15,595 bases of DNA from DASPOF01 sp035626155 (GCA_035626155.1 DASPOF010000114.1:1-15595); one strand, 5' to 3'. Shown: positions 6,517-13,515, numbered from the stretch's first letter. Notes: generated by a model from the letters alone, not told the origin. Program-made: numbers and translations.

Positions 6517-7446
6517 ATGCTCGCCTACCTCGTCCGGCGCATCGTGTTCGGAGCCGCGGTCCTGGCCGGCACCTCGCTAATCACGTTTCTGATTGCGTTC
6601 GTTATCCCGGCGGACCCGGCAGTCGCGATGGCCGGCGCGAAGGCGGACCCGCAGACGCTCGCATCCATCCGCCATGAACTCGGGCTCGATCAGCCGCTGT
6701 ACATCCAGTACGCGCGCTACCTCGACCGCGCGCTGCATGGCGATCTCGGCCGTTCCTACGTCCGGCGCGAGAGCGTCGCCCGGCTCATCGTGAGCCGCTT
6801 TCCGGCGACCGCGATCCTCGCGCTCGCCGCGATGATGCTGTCGCTGGTGCTTGGAGTCGCGATGGGCGCGCTCGCCGCAGCCTATCGCGGACGCGCGGCG
6901 GACAACGCCCTGCTCGTCATCTCGCTCGTGCTGGTTTCAATGCCGGTGTACTGGCTCGGGACGATGCTCCTGATCGCGGGCGGCCTCTACCTGCGATCGT
7001 TCCCGCTCGGCGGATGGAGCGGGCCGCTAAGCCTGGTGCTGCCCACGCTCACGCTAGCGCTCGGATCGGCGGGCTACTATTCGCGAATCCTCCACACCAA
7101 TCTTGCCGATGCGATGGACCAGGAATTCATCCGAACCGCGCGCGGCAAGGGACTTTCGCCCGCGCGGGTGATGCTTCGGCATGCGATGGCCAATGCGATG
7201 CTGCCTCTCGTGACGCTTGCGGGACTCGATCTCGCGGGCCTGTTCTCGGGAGTGGTCCTGACCGAGACCGTGTTCAACTGGCCGGGAATCGGGCGGCTCG
7301 CTTTCGAGGCGATCTTCAATCTCGACATTCCTTTGATCATGGGCACTGTGCTGTTCTCGGCATTCCTGATCGTCGTCGCGAACCTCATCGTGGACCTTCT
7401 GTACTCGTGGCTCGACCCGCGCATCCGGCTCGGGGAGATTCGCTGA
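6517..7446 (+). CDS. ABC transporter permease, DppB/OppB type
   Basis: Inner-membrane permease of a peptide/nickel-class (type I) ABC importer, 309 residues. It starts MLAYLVRRIVFGAAVLAGTSLITFLIAFVIPADPA, the standard first membrane helix of DppB/OppB, followed by LGLDQPLYIQYARYLDRALHGDLGRSY. The EAA cytoplasmic loop that docks on the ATPase is at about 202-222 (EFIRTARGKGLSPARVMLRH), and the C-terminus has the family motif WPGIGRLAFEAIFNLDIPLIMG. About six membrane segments. It begins 3 nt after the small upstream gene; its last base is the first base of the next ATG (TGATG), giving coupled translation. Substrate cannot be told from sequence; dipeptides, oligopeptides or metal chelates are all possible. 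Confidence 0.93.
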   Translation: MLAYLVRRIVFGAAVLAGTSLITFLIAFVIPADPAVAMAGAKADPQTLASIRHELGLDQPLYIQYARYLDRALHGDLGRSYVRRESVARLIVSRFPATAILALAAMMLSLVLGVAMGALAAAYRGRAADNALLVISLVLVSMPVYWLGTMLLIAGGLYLRSFPLGGWSGPLSLVLPTLTLALGSAGYYSRILHTNLADAMDQEFIRTARGKGLSPARVMLRHAMANAMLPLVTLAGLDLAGLFSGVVLTETVFNWPGIGRLAFEAIFNLDIPLIMGTVLFSAFLIVVANLIVDLLYSWLDPRIRLGEIR

Positions 7447-8255
7447 TGCGCCGCAGGATGGGCGCGCTCGAGGCGGCCGGGGCGGCGATGGTGATAAGCC
7501 TCGTGGCGGTCGCGGCGCTCGCTCCGATTCTTTCGCCGCACGATCCGACCCGCGCGGTGGCGCTGACTTTCGGCGACCCGGGCGCGCCGTCACTGGCGTT
7601 TCCGATGGGCACGGACGAGCTCGGGCGCGACGTGCTGTCGCGGATAATTTACGGCGCCAGGATTTCGCTGACGGTGGGAGTCGCCGCGATGGCGCTCACG
7701 CTGACGATCGGCGTTGCGATAGGACTGCTCTCGGGATTCTTCGGCGGCGCCACGGATTTCGTCCTGATGCGCTTTACCGACGTGATGCTTTCGCTGCCGG
7801 CGCTGCTGCTCGCGATGGCGTTCGTCGCAGTGCTGCGCCCGAGCTTGATGAGCGTGCTGCTCGTGATCGGGATCGTGTCGTGGACGCAGGTCGCGCGCGT
7901 GGTGCGCGCGGAGACGCTCTCGATGGCGCGGCGGGACTTCATGCTCGCCGCGCGCGCGCTCGGCGCACATCCGCGCCGTCTCATCATCCGCCACGTGCTG
8001 CCCAACATCCTGCCGATAATCGTCGTGATGGCGGCGCTCGGAACGTCGGGCACCCTGCTGCTCGAGTCGGCGCTGAGCTTTCTCGGCGTCGGCGTGCCGC
8101 CGCCTACGCCGAGCTGGGGGCGGATGATCGAGGAAGCGCTGGTGTACTTCCGCACCGCGCCGTGGCTCGCGACGTTTCCGGGCCTTGCGATTCTTTACGC
8201 CGTCCTGGCCTTCAACCTGCTCGGCTACGGGATGCTGCAAAGGCGCGCGCGATGA
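7446..8255 (+). CDS. ABC transporter permease, DppC/OppC type
   Basis: Second permease of the same importer, 269 residues. The start is ATG 7446-7448, overlapping the previous stop by one base; longer versions of this frame merely overlap the upstream permease. An N-terminal membrane helix (EAAGAAMVISLVAVAALAPIL) is followed by SPHDPTR and the OppC hallmark FPMGTDELGRDVLSRIIYGARISL. The EAA loop is at about 163-183 (DFMLAARALGAHPRRLIIRH), then SALSFLGVGVPPPTPSWGRM, also diagnostic. The stop overlaps the binding-protein ATG (ATGA). Together with the previous gene it makes the heterodimeric pore, but no DppD/DppF ATPase gene follows in this window. Confidence 0.94.
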   Translation: MRRRMGALEAAGAAMVISLVAVAALAPILSPHDPTRAVALTFGDPGAPSLAFPMGTDELGRDVLSRIIYGARISLTVGVAAMALTLTIGVAIGLLSGFFGGATDFVLMRFTDVMLSLPALLLAMAFVAVLRPSLMSVLLVIGIVSWTQVARVVRAETLSMARRDFMLAARALGAHPRRLIIRHVLPNILPIIVVMAALGTSGTLLLESALSFLGVGVPPPTPSWGRMIEEALVYFRTAPWLATFPGLAILYAVLAFNLLGYGMLQRRAR

Positions 8256-9862
8256 AGCATCGCCCGGCGGGCCGCATCGCGATTGTCACCGCATGCGCCG
8301 CCGCCGCGATCGCGGCCGGATGCGGCGGCGCTCCGGCGCGATCCGAATTCCCGCCCGGCGCGATGGTGATCCGGCTGGCGGATGCCGACGACATCCCCAC
8401 TCTCGACCCGGCGGCGGGCTACGACACGCTGTCGTGGACCTTCGAGCAGGCGATTTTCGACACGCTGCTGCGCTACGGCGACGACAACATCAAGCTCGAG
8501 CCCGGCCTCGCGATCGCGTGGGAGGCGTCTCCCGACGCCAAGACCTTCACCTTCCACATGCGGCGCGACGCGCGCTTCAGCAGCGGACGCGCGGTGACCA
8601 GCGATGACTTCCGCTACGGCATCGAGCGCGTGCTCGACCCGGCGACGCGCTCCAAGGGGATGGAATATTACCGCGGACTTTTGGGCTCGGCGGATTTCAT
8701 CGCACATCGCGCGGCGCACGTCGCTGGGATCGAAACTCCCGACCCTTGGACGATCGTGTTCCGCCTGAGCGCGCCGGACCCCATTTTCGCGCACAAGCTC
8801 GCGATGCCGTTCGCCTCCGCTGTGCCGCGCGAGGTCGCCGAAAAGTGGGGCGACGACTTCTCGCGCCACGTGGTCGGAAGCGGCGCGTTCATGCTCAAGG
8901 AATGGGCGAGCGGGCAGCGGCTCGTGCTCGTACGAAACCCGTATTACTTCATCAAGGGCTTGCCGCGGCTGGATGCGATCGTCGAGTCCGTCGGCGTGAA
9001 TGAAGCGCTGCAATGGCTGCGGTTCGAGACCGGCGATCTCGACGTGGTAACGCAGATTCCGCCCGCGGAGTTTCCCTACGTGATGAAGACGCCACGGCTG
9101 CGCGCCCTTACCCTGCACAAAACCACGGTGACCACTTTCTACCTCGGGATGAACTGCCAGATGTGGCCGTTCACCGACGAGCGCGTGCGGCGCGCGATGA
9201 GCTACGCGATCGATCGGCGCAAGCTGGTCGCGGTGATCAACGGCCGCGGCACCCCCGCTCATTGCGTGCTCCCGCCCGATCTGCCGGGCTACAACGCGGA
9301 CCTCAAGGGCTATGACTTCGACCCGGAAAGGGCGCGCTCGCTGCTCGCCGAGGCGCACCTCGGCGCGGGCTTCGGCTTCGAACTCTGGATGCGCGCGGAC
9401 ACGACCGTCCTCATGCTCGGGCAATCGATTCAGCAGGACCTCGCGCTCGCCGGCATCCGCGCGGAGCTGAAGCCGGTTGCATGGGGGCCGTTCCTCGAGG
9501 CGATCCGTCAGCCGCACACCGCGCAGGCATTCATGTACGGATGGGAGGCCGATTTTCCCGACCCTGAGAATTTCCTCAGCGCGCTGCTTTCGCGATCGCA
9601 ATGGGGATCGAACAACGACAGCTTCTATTTCAATCCGGGCTTCGAGGCGCTCATCCAGCAGGCCGCCGCCCAGACCGATTTCAAGCATCGCTACGAACTG
9701 TACGATCGGGCCGAGAGGATGATTATCGACGATGCGCCCTGGGTGTTCCTCTACTATCCCGTGACGTATGTGATTCGCCAGCCGTGGGTGCATGATTACG
9801 CGATCAATCCGATGCGTCCCACGCGTTTCGAGAAGGTCTGGGTCTCCCCGCAAACGAAATAG
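8252..9862 (+). CDS. ABC transporter substrate-binding lipoprotein, family 5 (DppA/OppA-like)
   Basis: Periplasmic solute receptor feeding the two permeases, 536 residues. ATG 8252-8254 overlaps the permease stop by 4 nt. The N-terminus has a basic start, a hydrophobic run and Cys24 in IAAGCGG, a weak lipobox match (Ala at -3), so it is probably a lipid-anchored protein. The family-5 signature region is at about 81-120 (LEPGLAIAWEASPD, TFHMRRDARFSSG, VTSDDFRYGIERVLDP), with IPTLDPA near 48-54. Later conserved parts include VGSGAFMLKEW, RNPYYF, DERVRRAMSYAIDRRKLV and YDRAERMIIDDAPWVFLYYP. The gene order permease-permease-receptor differs from the common dppABCDF order. A long open frame on the minus strand (8225-9853) is a composition shadow. 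Confidence 0.93.
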   Translation: MKHRPAGRIAIVTACAAAAIAAGCGGAPARSEFPPGAMVIRLADADDIPTLDPAAGYDTLSWTFEQAIFDTLLRYGDDNIKLEPGLAIAWEASPDAKTFTFHMRRDARFSSGRAVTSDDFRYGIERVLDPATRSKGMEYYRGLLGSADFIAHRAAHVAGIETPDPWTIVFRLSAPDPIFAHKLAMPFASAVPREVAEKWGDDFSRHVVGSGAFMLKEWASGQRLVLVRNPYYFIKGLPRLDAIVESVGVNEALQWLRFETGDLDVVTQIPPAEFPYVMKTPRLRALTLHKTTVTTFYLGMNCQMWPFTDERVRRAMSYAIDRRKLVAVINGRGTPAHCVLPPDLPGYNADLKGYDFDPERARSLLAEAHLGAGFGFELWMRADTTVLMLGQSIQQDLALAGIRAELKPVAWGPFLEAIRQPHTAQAFMYGWEADFPDPENFLSALLSRSQWGSNNDSFYFNPGFEALIQQAAAQTDFKHRYELYDRAERMIIDDAPWVFLYYPVTYVIRQPWVHDYAINPMRPTRFEKVWVSPQTK

Positions 9863-9879
9863 CCGCAGGAAACGGATTC

Positions 9880-9917
9880 GCGCGATCGCGCCAGGTTGGC
9901 TATGATGGCGTTATCAT
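9880..9917 (+). promoter_or_regulatory. Promoter and operator-like palindromes of the toxin-antitoxin pair
   Basis: Two palindromes lie in the 53-base gap before the antitoxin. GCGCGATCGCGC (9880-9891) is a perfect 12-bp palindrome. ATGAT-ggcgtt-ATCAT (9902-9917) has perfect 5-bp arms and runs into the start codon. TATGAT at 9901-9906 matches five of six bases of the -10 consensus. Transcription from it would start at about 9912-9916, on or next to the ATG, giving a leaderless or nearly leaderless mRNA. Phd/YefM antitoxins normally repress their own promoter through such sites. Confidence 0.42.
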
Positions 9918-10212
9918 GAAGAAGGCGAAAATCGCCGACCTGCGAGACGGCCTCTCGCGCTACCTCGATCACGTGCGCGCCGGCGGCACCGTCATCGTGT
10001 ACGAACGCGACACGCCGGTGGCCGAAATCGTCCCGTTCAAGCGCATCAAGAGCGGCCGGCGGTCCGGCAAGGAACGGCTCGCAAAACTCGAACGCAAGGG
10101 TCTCATCCGGCGGGGGCGCGGGCGCGCCGGCTGGCTCAAAAGCTGGAAGCCGGTGAAAGTAAAAGGAAGCGTGCTTGAGGCTTTGCTCGAAGAACGCGAA
10201 AGCGGCCGATGA
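9916..10212 (+). CDS. Type II antitoxin, Phd/YefM family
   Basis: A 98-residue antitoxin. The first 50 residues are a Phd/YefM DNA-binding fold: KKAKIADLRDGLSRYLDHVRAGGTVIVYERDTPVAEIVPF is the usual helix, helix, then strand pattern with the VxERxxPVAEIVP signature. The C-terminal half is basic and extended (RIKSGRRSGKERLAKLERKGLIRRGRG, then WLKSWKPVKVKGSVLEALLEERE), the part that should wrap and inhibit the toxin. The Trp-containing tail with an acidic last helix is typical of VapC-blocking antitoxins. It overlaps the toxin by 4 nt (stop 10210-10212, toxin ATG 10209), so the antitoxin is made first. No ribosome site lies upstream, which agrees with a leaderless message. Confidence 0.9.
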   Translation: MKKAKIADLRDGLSRYLDHVRAGGTVIVYERDTPVAEIVPFKRIKSGRRSGKERLAKLERKGLIRRGRGRAGWLKSWKPVKVKGSVLEALLEERESGR

Positions 10213-10637
10213 GGTTTTGGGACAGCTCCGCCCTGGCGCCTTTGTTCCTGATCGAAACGTCGAGCCAGCAAGTGCGCGCGTGGTATCGAACGGATCCCGA
10301 CGTGCTGGTGTGGTGGCTTAGCCGGGTTGAATTGTTTTCCGCGATCGCCCGCCGCCGGCGCGAGGATCAGGTATCTCCGGAACCCTATCGCGCTGCTCGA
10401 GCGCAGATCCTTCGGGTTTGGGATGAATGGTCCGTGGTCGATGCGTATGAGGCCGTGGCGCGGGAGGCCGAGCGGACCATCGAGCTCTACCCGCTGCGCG
10501 CCGCAGACGCTCTTCAACTCGGCGCGGCGCTGGTCGCTGCCGACGGCGATCCGGGCTCGCTTGAGTTCGTCACGCTTGATCGGCGGCTTGCCGACGCGGC
10601 TTCGCGTGAGGGTTTCCCGACCCTGGGCGCCGGCTGA
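10209..10637 (+). CDS. vapC: VapC-like PIN-domain ribonuclease toxin
   Basis: A 142-residue PIN-domain endoribonuclease, the toxin of a VapBC-like pair. The acidic metal-binding residues are in place: Asp5 (FWDSSALAPLF), Glu41 (SRVELFSAIARR), Asp100 (LRAADALQLGAAL) and Asp124 (FVTLDRRLADAA). The spacing and length are normal, so the enzyme should be active. Known VapC toxins cut tRNA or rRNA when the antitoxin is degraded; the target here cannot be read. The ATG overlaps the antitoxin stop. The gene ends 35 nt before the 3' end of the convergent membrane-protein gene. The pair sits between unrelated operons, as movable toxin-antitoxin loci often do. Confidence 0.92.
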   Translation: MRFWDSSALAPLFLIETSSQQVRAWYRTDPDVLVWWLSRVELFSAIARRRREDQVSPEPYRAARAQILRVWDEWSVVDAYEAVAREAERTIELYPLRAADALQLGAALVAADGDPGSLEFVTLDRRLADAASREGFPTLGAG

Positions 10638-10672
10638 GAACTATCGCGCCGCGTGGTCGCGCGCCATCTCGA

Positions 10673-11680
10673 TCACGTCCGCTCCGGCTCATCGCGAATC
10701 GCGGTCAGCTCGCGGGTCGCGCGCGGCAGGAAGCACAGCCCGATAAACGCGTTGCAGAACATGAACGTGAAGTGCGCGGCGAGGCTGTAGGCGAGAATCC
10801 GCTCGTCGGGCGCGTTGCCCGAGAAGAACAGCAGCCACGCCGCCTGGCTGGTCCCAAGATGCGCGACCGCGATCGGAAGCGCAGCCGCCAGAAATACCAG
10901 CGGCAGGAACAGCATCAGCTTGAGGAACGGCACCGCGATCCCGAACAACGCGAGCGCAAAGTATTGCGCCGCCACCGAGGCGAGAAAATTCGGCGCCCGG
11001 ATGGCGAGCACGATCAAGTAGTCGAGCGGGTGCGCCTTGAGAAAGGTCGCGGCGATCGCGCCGAAGCGGCTCGTCTCGATCCAGCCGCGAACACCGGTGC
11101 TGCGCCGCGCGATGGCGAAAAACGCGATGATTCCCGCAAGCAGGGCCCATGCGGCCACGTACGTGACCCGAAGCACGCGCACGATCTCGATCTGCGTCGC
11201 GCCCGCCGGCCGATAGAACAGAACTCCGAGCGTCGAGAAGAGGAACAGTTGGTAAATCTCGAGCAGCGCGATGAACAGGATTGAACTCAGCGCCGCGAGC
11301 AGCGCGATTCGCCCCTTGCGATGCAGGTAGTAGGCGACTCCGCCCTGGCCCAGGTTGGTGTTGACCATCGCGAGCAGGTACATGCTCGCCCGGATCGGCA
11401 GGATGTCGCCGAGCGTCATCGGCGCGTTGAACTTTCGCACGACCCACGCGAGGCAGAACGAATCGACGGCAAAGTAGAGGAGCGAGTATGGCAAAAAGAT
11501 CGCGACGAATTTCGCCACCGGCACCTGGCCGAGCGCCTCGGCGACCTTCGCCAGCGGGATGCGCCAGAAGATGAGCGCGAAAATCGCCGCGGTGATGAGA
11601 TACGGGATTGCCTTGCGCCATCGCGGAGCGCGCGGCGCGTCGGCCGGCGGCGCCGATTCCCCGGCGCGATTCGCGCTCAT
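10673..11680 (-). CDS. Polytopic membrane protein, AglD/LPG-synthase-TM-like (flippase-like)
   Basis: A 335-residue integral membrane protein with about eight hydrophobic segments. The first is IPYLITAAIFALIFWRI after a short Pro/Ala-rich cytoplasmic start. Family marks of the lysylphosphatidylglycerol-synthase TM / AglD (UPF0104) group are visible: RASMYLLAMVNTNLGQGGVAYYL near 98-120 and the late LPIAVAHLGTSQAAWLLFF. In that family members are called flippase-like and act in glycolipid or phospholipid handling; no aminoacyl-transferase domain is present here. The ATG overlaps the upstream hot-dog gene stop by 4 nt, so it is the last gene of a coupled three-gene operon. Membrane location is certain, the transported or modified lipid unknown. 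Confidence 0.8.
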   Translation of the reverse strand: MSANRAGESAPPADAPRAPRWRKAIPYLITAAIFALIFWRIPLAKVAEALGQVPVAKFVAIFLPYSLLYFAVDSFCLAWVVRKFNAPMTLGDILPIRASMYLLAMVNTNLGQGGVAYYLHRKGRIALLAALSSILFIALLEIYQLFLFSTLGVLFYRPAGATQIEIVRVLRVTYVAAWALLAGIIAFFAIARRSTGVRGWIETSRFGAIAATFLKAHPLDYLIVLAIRAPNFLASVAAQYFALALFGIAVPFLKLMLFLPLVFLAAALPIAVAHLGTSQAAWLLFFSGNAPDERILAYSLAAHFTFMFCNAFIGLCFLPRATRELTAIRDEPERT

Positions 11681-12099
11681 CGCGCGCGCGCCTGCGCCGT
11701 GCCGGTCAGAACCTGCTCGCCGCGCTGGTTGGCGACCGAAAGCTTAAGCTCGATTCGCTCCGCGCCGGCGCGCTCCACCTCGGCGCTGGCGACCAGCGAG
11801 TCGCCATAGAAGACCGGTTTGACGAGCGCGACCTCGATTCGGCCGCCGCGCAGAAATCGCATCCCGAACCGATCGACCAGCAGTTGCGCCGCAACCGCGA
11901 TCGTCTGCTCGCCCGCGGCGATCGGAGCGGCAAAGCCTGCCTGTGTCGCGGCCGCATTATCGGTATGAATATTCTTGCGGCGCCGGCGCGGCGGCTCCTC
12001 GATGCTCTTGCCGTATGCCTCCGCCGCGGCCGCATCGAGCAGGTACAGCTGGCTCGTGAATCGTTCGCCCGCCCGCAAATTTTCGGTTTCGGTATTCAT
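11677..12099 (-). CDS. MaoC-like hot-dog protein (hydratase/dehydratase fold), second of a pair
   Basis: A 140-residue single hot-dog domain. The helix-and-loop region reads NIHTDNAAATQAGFAAPIAAGEQTIAVAAQLLVDRFG (about 44-80), the equivalent of the hydratase-2 motif, followed by the strands RIEVALVKPVFYGDSLVASAEVE and IELKLSVANQRGEQVLTGTAQA. The His of the catalytic pair is kept (His45), but the Asp of the usual D-x-N-P-x-H is missing: that stretch reads EEPPRRRRKNIH. It may therefore be a non-catalytic half, a thioester binder or a divergent enzyme. The ATG overlaps the stop of the preceding hot-dog gene by 4 nt, which suggests the two proteins form a heterodimer. Confidence 0.82.
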   Translation of the reverse strand: MNTETENLRAGERFTSQLYLLDAAAAEAYGKSIEEPPRRRRKNIHTDNAAATQAGFAAPIAAGEQTIAVAAQLLVDRFGMRFLRGGRIEVALVKPVFYGDSLVASAEVERAGAERIELKLSVANQRGEQVLTGTAQARAR

Positions 12100-12557
12100 G
12101 CCATCTCGCCTTTGGGGTTTAGCAGCACGGAGGTTATCGCCTGGCGCACGAGCAACTGTCCGCTCGCCTCGTCGCGGGTTTCATACTCGAGCGTGAAGTA
12201 GAACTTGCCGCGCTTGCGCACCGTCGATGTGAAGACGCCCTCGACGCGCACCGCCTGTCCCGCGCGCATCGGCTCGTGGAACTCGCACCAATGCCGGGCG
12301 TGCACTCCGCCTTTTCCGCCGCGGAAGTGGGTCGCGATGAGCAAGGCGTAATCGTTGAGCCGCATCGTCGGTGGCGCCACCGCGCCGCCGCCCGTGTAAA
12401 GCAAATTGCGGCTGCCGATCGACGCGGCGAACCCGCTGATTTGCTCCTGCGAGACCACGTAACGCACCGGCCCAAGCCGCATCCCTTCGTGCACGTTCTC
12501 CGCGCACATCACGATGCGATCGTCGGCGCTGGTCTGACCCGTTTCTCCTGGAGACAT
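12096..12557 (-). CDS. MaoC/FAS1-like hot-dog dehydratase domain protein, first of a pair
   Basis: A 153-residue hot-dog protein of the N-terminal MaoC dehydratase type. After an unstructured start (MSPGETGQTSADDRIVMC) comes GMRLGPVRYVVSQEQISGFAAS, then a short loop and APPTMRLNDYALLIATHF as the central helix, and strands with ARHWCEFHEPMRAGQAVRVEGVF and GKFYFTLEYETRD, ending in LVRQAITSVLL. The FHEPMRAGQAVRVEG segment is the usual hot-dog strand-turn. It probably acts on acyl thioesters together with the next gene. GGAG 7 nt before the ATG supports the start. It opens the minus-strand operon and is divergent from the DNA glycosylase. Confidence 0.8.
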   Translation of the reverse strand: MSPGETGQTSADDRIVMCAENVHEGMRLGPVRYVVSQEQISGFAASIGSRNLLYTGGGAVAPPTMRLNDYALLIATHFRGGKGGVHARHWCEFHEPMRAGQAVRVEGVFTSTVRKRGKFYFTLEYETRDEASGQLLVRQAITSVLLNPKGEMA

Positions 12558-12596
12558 GGTTTGCTCCGCTGATGCTTGCGTTTGAGGGCGCTTACC

Positions 12597-12602
12597 TATA
12601 GT
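12597..12602 (+). promoter_or_regulatory. Possible -10 of the DNA glycosylase gene
   Basis: TATAGT, four of six matches to the -10 consensus, preceded by TTGCGT (12576-12581) at a 15-nt spacing, shorter than ideal. A start of transcription near 12609 would leave a leader of about 20 nt before ATG 12631 and would exclude the GTG at 12601. The same 74-base gap must also carry the promoter of the divergent hot-dog operon. Confidence 0.28.
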
Positions 12603-12630
12603 GCCAGATTCAGCCCATCACCGAACGTCG

Positions 12631-13317
12631 ATGGCCTCCGCAACCGTACCATACGCGCGCGCGGCGCGGGCGCACCTCGTGCGGATCGATCCCGTGCTCG
12701 CCCGGATCATAAGCCAGGTCGGCCCGATCCGGTTGGCGCGCAGATCGGAGCGATTCCAGGCGCTGGCGCGCGCGATCGTCTTCCAGCAACTGGCGGGCAG
12801 CGCGGCGATGGCGATTTACAACCGCCTGGTCGCACTTTTTCCCGGCACGAGCTTTCCCAGCCCCGAGCAGGTTCTCGCCACGCCCGACGATGCGCTCCGC
12901 AAGGTGGGACTTTCGGCCAAGAAGGTCCTCTACCTCAAGGACCTCGCCCTCCACATCCAGAAAGACTCGCTCAACTTCCATCGGTTCCCGCGCATGACCG
13001 ACGAGGAGATTATCGGCGATCTCACACGGGTCAAGGGAATCGGGCGATGGACCGCAGAGATGTTCCTGATGTTCACGCTGGCGCGCCCCGATGTGTTTCC
13101 TGCCACCGACCTCGGACTTCAGAATGCGGTAACGAAGGCATACGGGATGCGCAAGCGGCCCACACCGAAGCGCATGCGCGAAATCGGCGAGCGATGGCAG
13201 CCCTACCGAACGGCGGCGGCCTGGTACCTCTGGCAGAGTCTCAGGATAACGCTCCCCGATAGTGCTCTGGCGCCGCCTACCAAGCGCCCGGCCACGCGCC
13301 GCACCCGGCGCAAGTAG
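12631..13317 (+). CDS. DNA-3-methyladenine glycosylase II family (AlkA-like, HhH-GPD)
   Basis: Base-excision glycosylase of the helix-hairpin-helix superfamily, 228 residues from ATG 12631. It has RFQALARAIVFQQLAGSAAMAIYNRL near 41-66, the hairpin LTRVKGIGRWTAEMFLMF at about 131-148, and the catalytic Asp160 in PATDLGLQ, with the family's WQPYRTAAAWYLW at 189-201. No iron-sulphur cysteine cluster follows, so it is AlkA-like rather than Nth/MutY-like. The role is removal of alkylated purines. It lacks the Ada-type N-terminal parts of some AlkA proteins. The C-terminus ends in a basic tail (KRPATRRTRRK). GTG 12601 would add 10 residues; the conserved part begins only at about residue 7, so both starts are possible and the ATG is preferred. 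Confidence 0.9.
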   Translation: MASATVPYARAARAHLVRIDPVLARIISQVGPIRLARRSERFQALARAIVFQQLAGSAAMAIYNRLVALFPGTSFPSPEQVLATPDDALRKVGLSAKKVLYLKDLALHIQKDSLNFHRFPRMTDEEIIGDLTRVKGIGRWTAEMFLMFTLARPDVFPATDLGLQNAVTKAYGMRKRPTPKRMREIGERWQPYRTAAAWYLWQSLRITLPDSALAPPTKRPATRRTRRK

Positions 13318-13325
13318 CCAGTCCT

Positions 13326-13334
13326 TGTTATAAT
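13326..13334 (+). promoter_or_regulatory. Extended -10 promoter
   Basis: TGTTATAAT is a perfect extended -10 (TG, one base, TATAAT) in otherwise GC-rich DNA, 9 nt past the glycosylase stop. Such promoters do not need a strong -35, and none is seen. Transcription would begin near 13341, so the message would carry about 180 nt of leader made of three hairpins before the exonuclease ATG. An alternative is a short untranslated RNA. Confidence 0.5.
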
Positions 13335-13359
13335 TACGGGCGGCGCTTGCGTGGCCCTA

Positions 13360-13421
13360 GCAGGATGTTGAGAAAAGCGGTATCCGCGCGGTTCGACCTC
13401 CCTGCAGTCTCAACATCCTGC
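13360..13421. repeat. 62-bp element with perfect 14-bp inverted repeats (REP/MITE-like)
   Basis: The arms GCAGGATGTTGAGA (13360-13373) and TCTCAACATCCTGC (13408-13421) are exact reverse complements. The 34-nt interior holds a further hairpin, GCGG-tat-CCGC (13377-13387). This layout is typical of dispersed REP or miniature inverted-repeat elements, though the window contains no second copy to prove dispersal. No target-site duplication is obvious. Confidence 0.7.
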
Positions 13422-13448
13422 GTAAAAGATGGCTGCTTTCCTCTATCT

Positions 13449-13474
13449 TCTCCCCCGGTCTTTTCCGGGGGAGA
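13449..13474. repeat. GC hairpin, 10-bp stem with 6-nt loop
   Basis: TCTCCCCCGG (13449-13458), loop TCTTTT, then CCGGGGGAGA (13465-13474), a perfect stem. Weaker pairing continues outward with ctct/agag tracts. No T run follows on the plus strand, so it is not an ordinary intrinsic terminator. Confidence 0.65.
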
Positions 13475-13486
13475 TAAGAGAGGGGG

Positions 13487-13515
13487 AGCAGGCGGTGATT
13501 TATCACCAGCCTGCT
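13487..13515. repeat. Hairpin ending 6 nt before the exonuclease start
   Basis: AGCAGGC GGTGAT tt ATCACC a GCCTGCT: 13 base pairs broken by one bulged A at 13508. As RNA it ends 6 nt before ATG 13522 and would lie over the ribosome landing site, so it could affect translation. Its outer AGCAGG/CCTGCT resembles the arms of the 13360-13421 element. Confidence 0.65.

Noticed and set aside
7014..7445. N-terminal extension of the DppC-type permease, 144 codons longer
   Set aside because: It overlaps the first permease in another frame and is not protein-like; ATG 7446 gives the standard family N-terminus.
7880..8251. N-terminal extension of the binding protein
   Set aside because: Overlaps the DppC-type gene; the lipoprotein signal begins right after ATG 8252.
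8225..9853. 542-codon open frame on the minus strand opposite the substrate-binding protein
   Set aside because: Arg/His/Glu-rich shadow of a GC-rich gene; the plus-strand product has all family-5 receptor motifs.
10689..11621. 310-codon minus-strand frame overlapping the AglD-like gene
   Set aside because: Alternative frame of the same strand, Arg/Ala-rich without hydrophobic segments or motifs; the other frame encodes a clear membrane protein.
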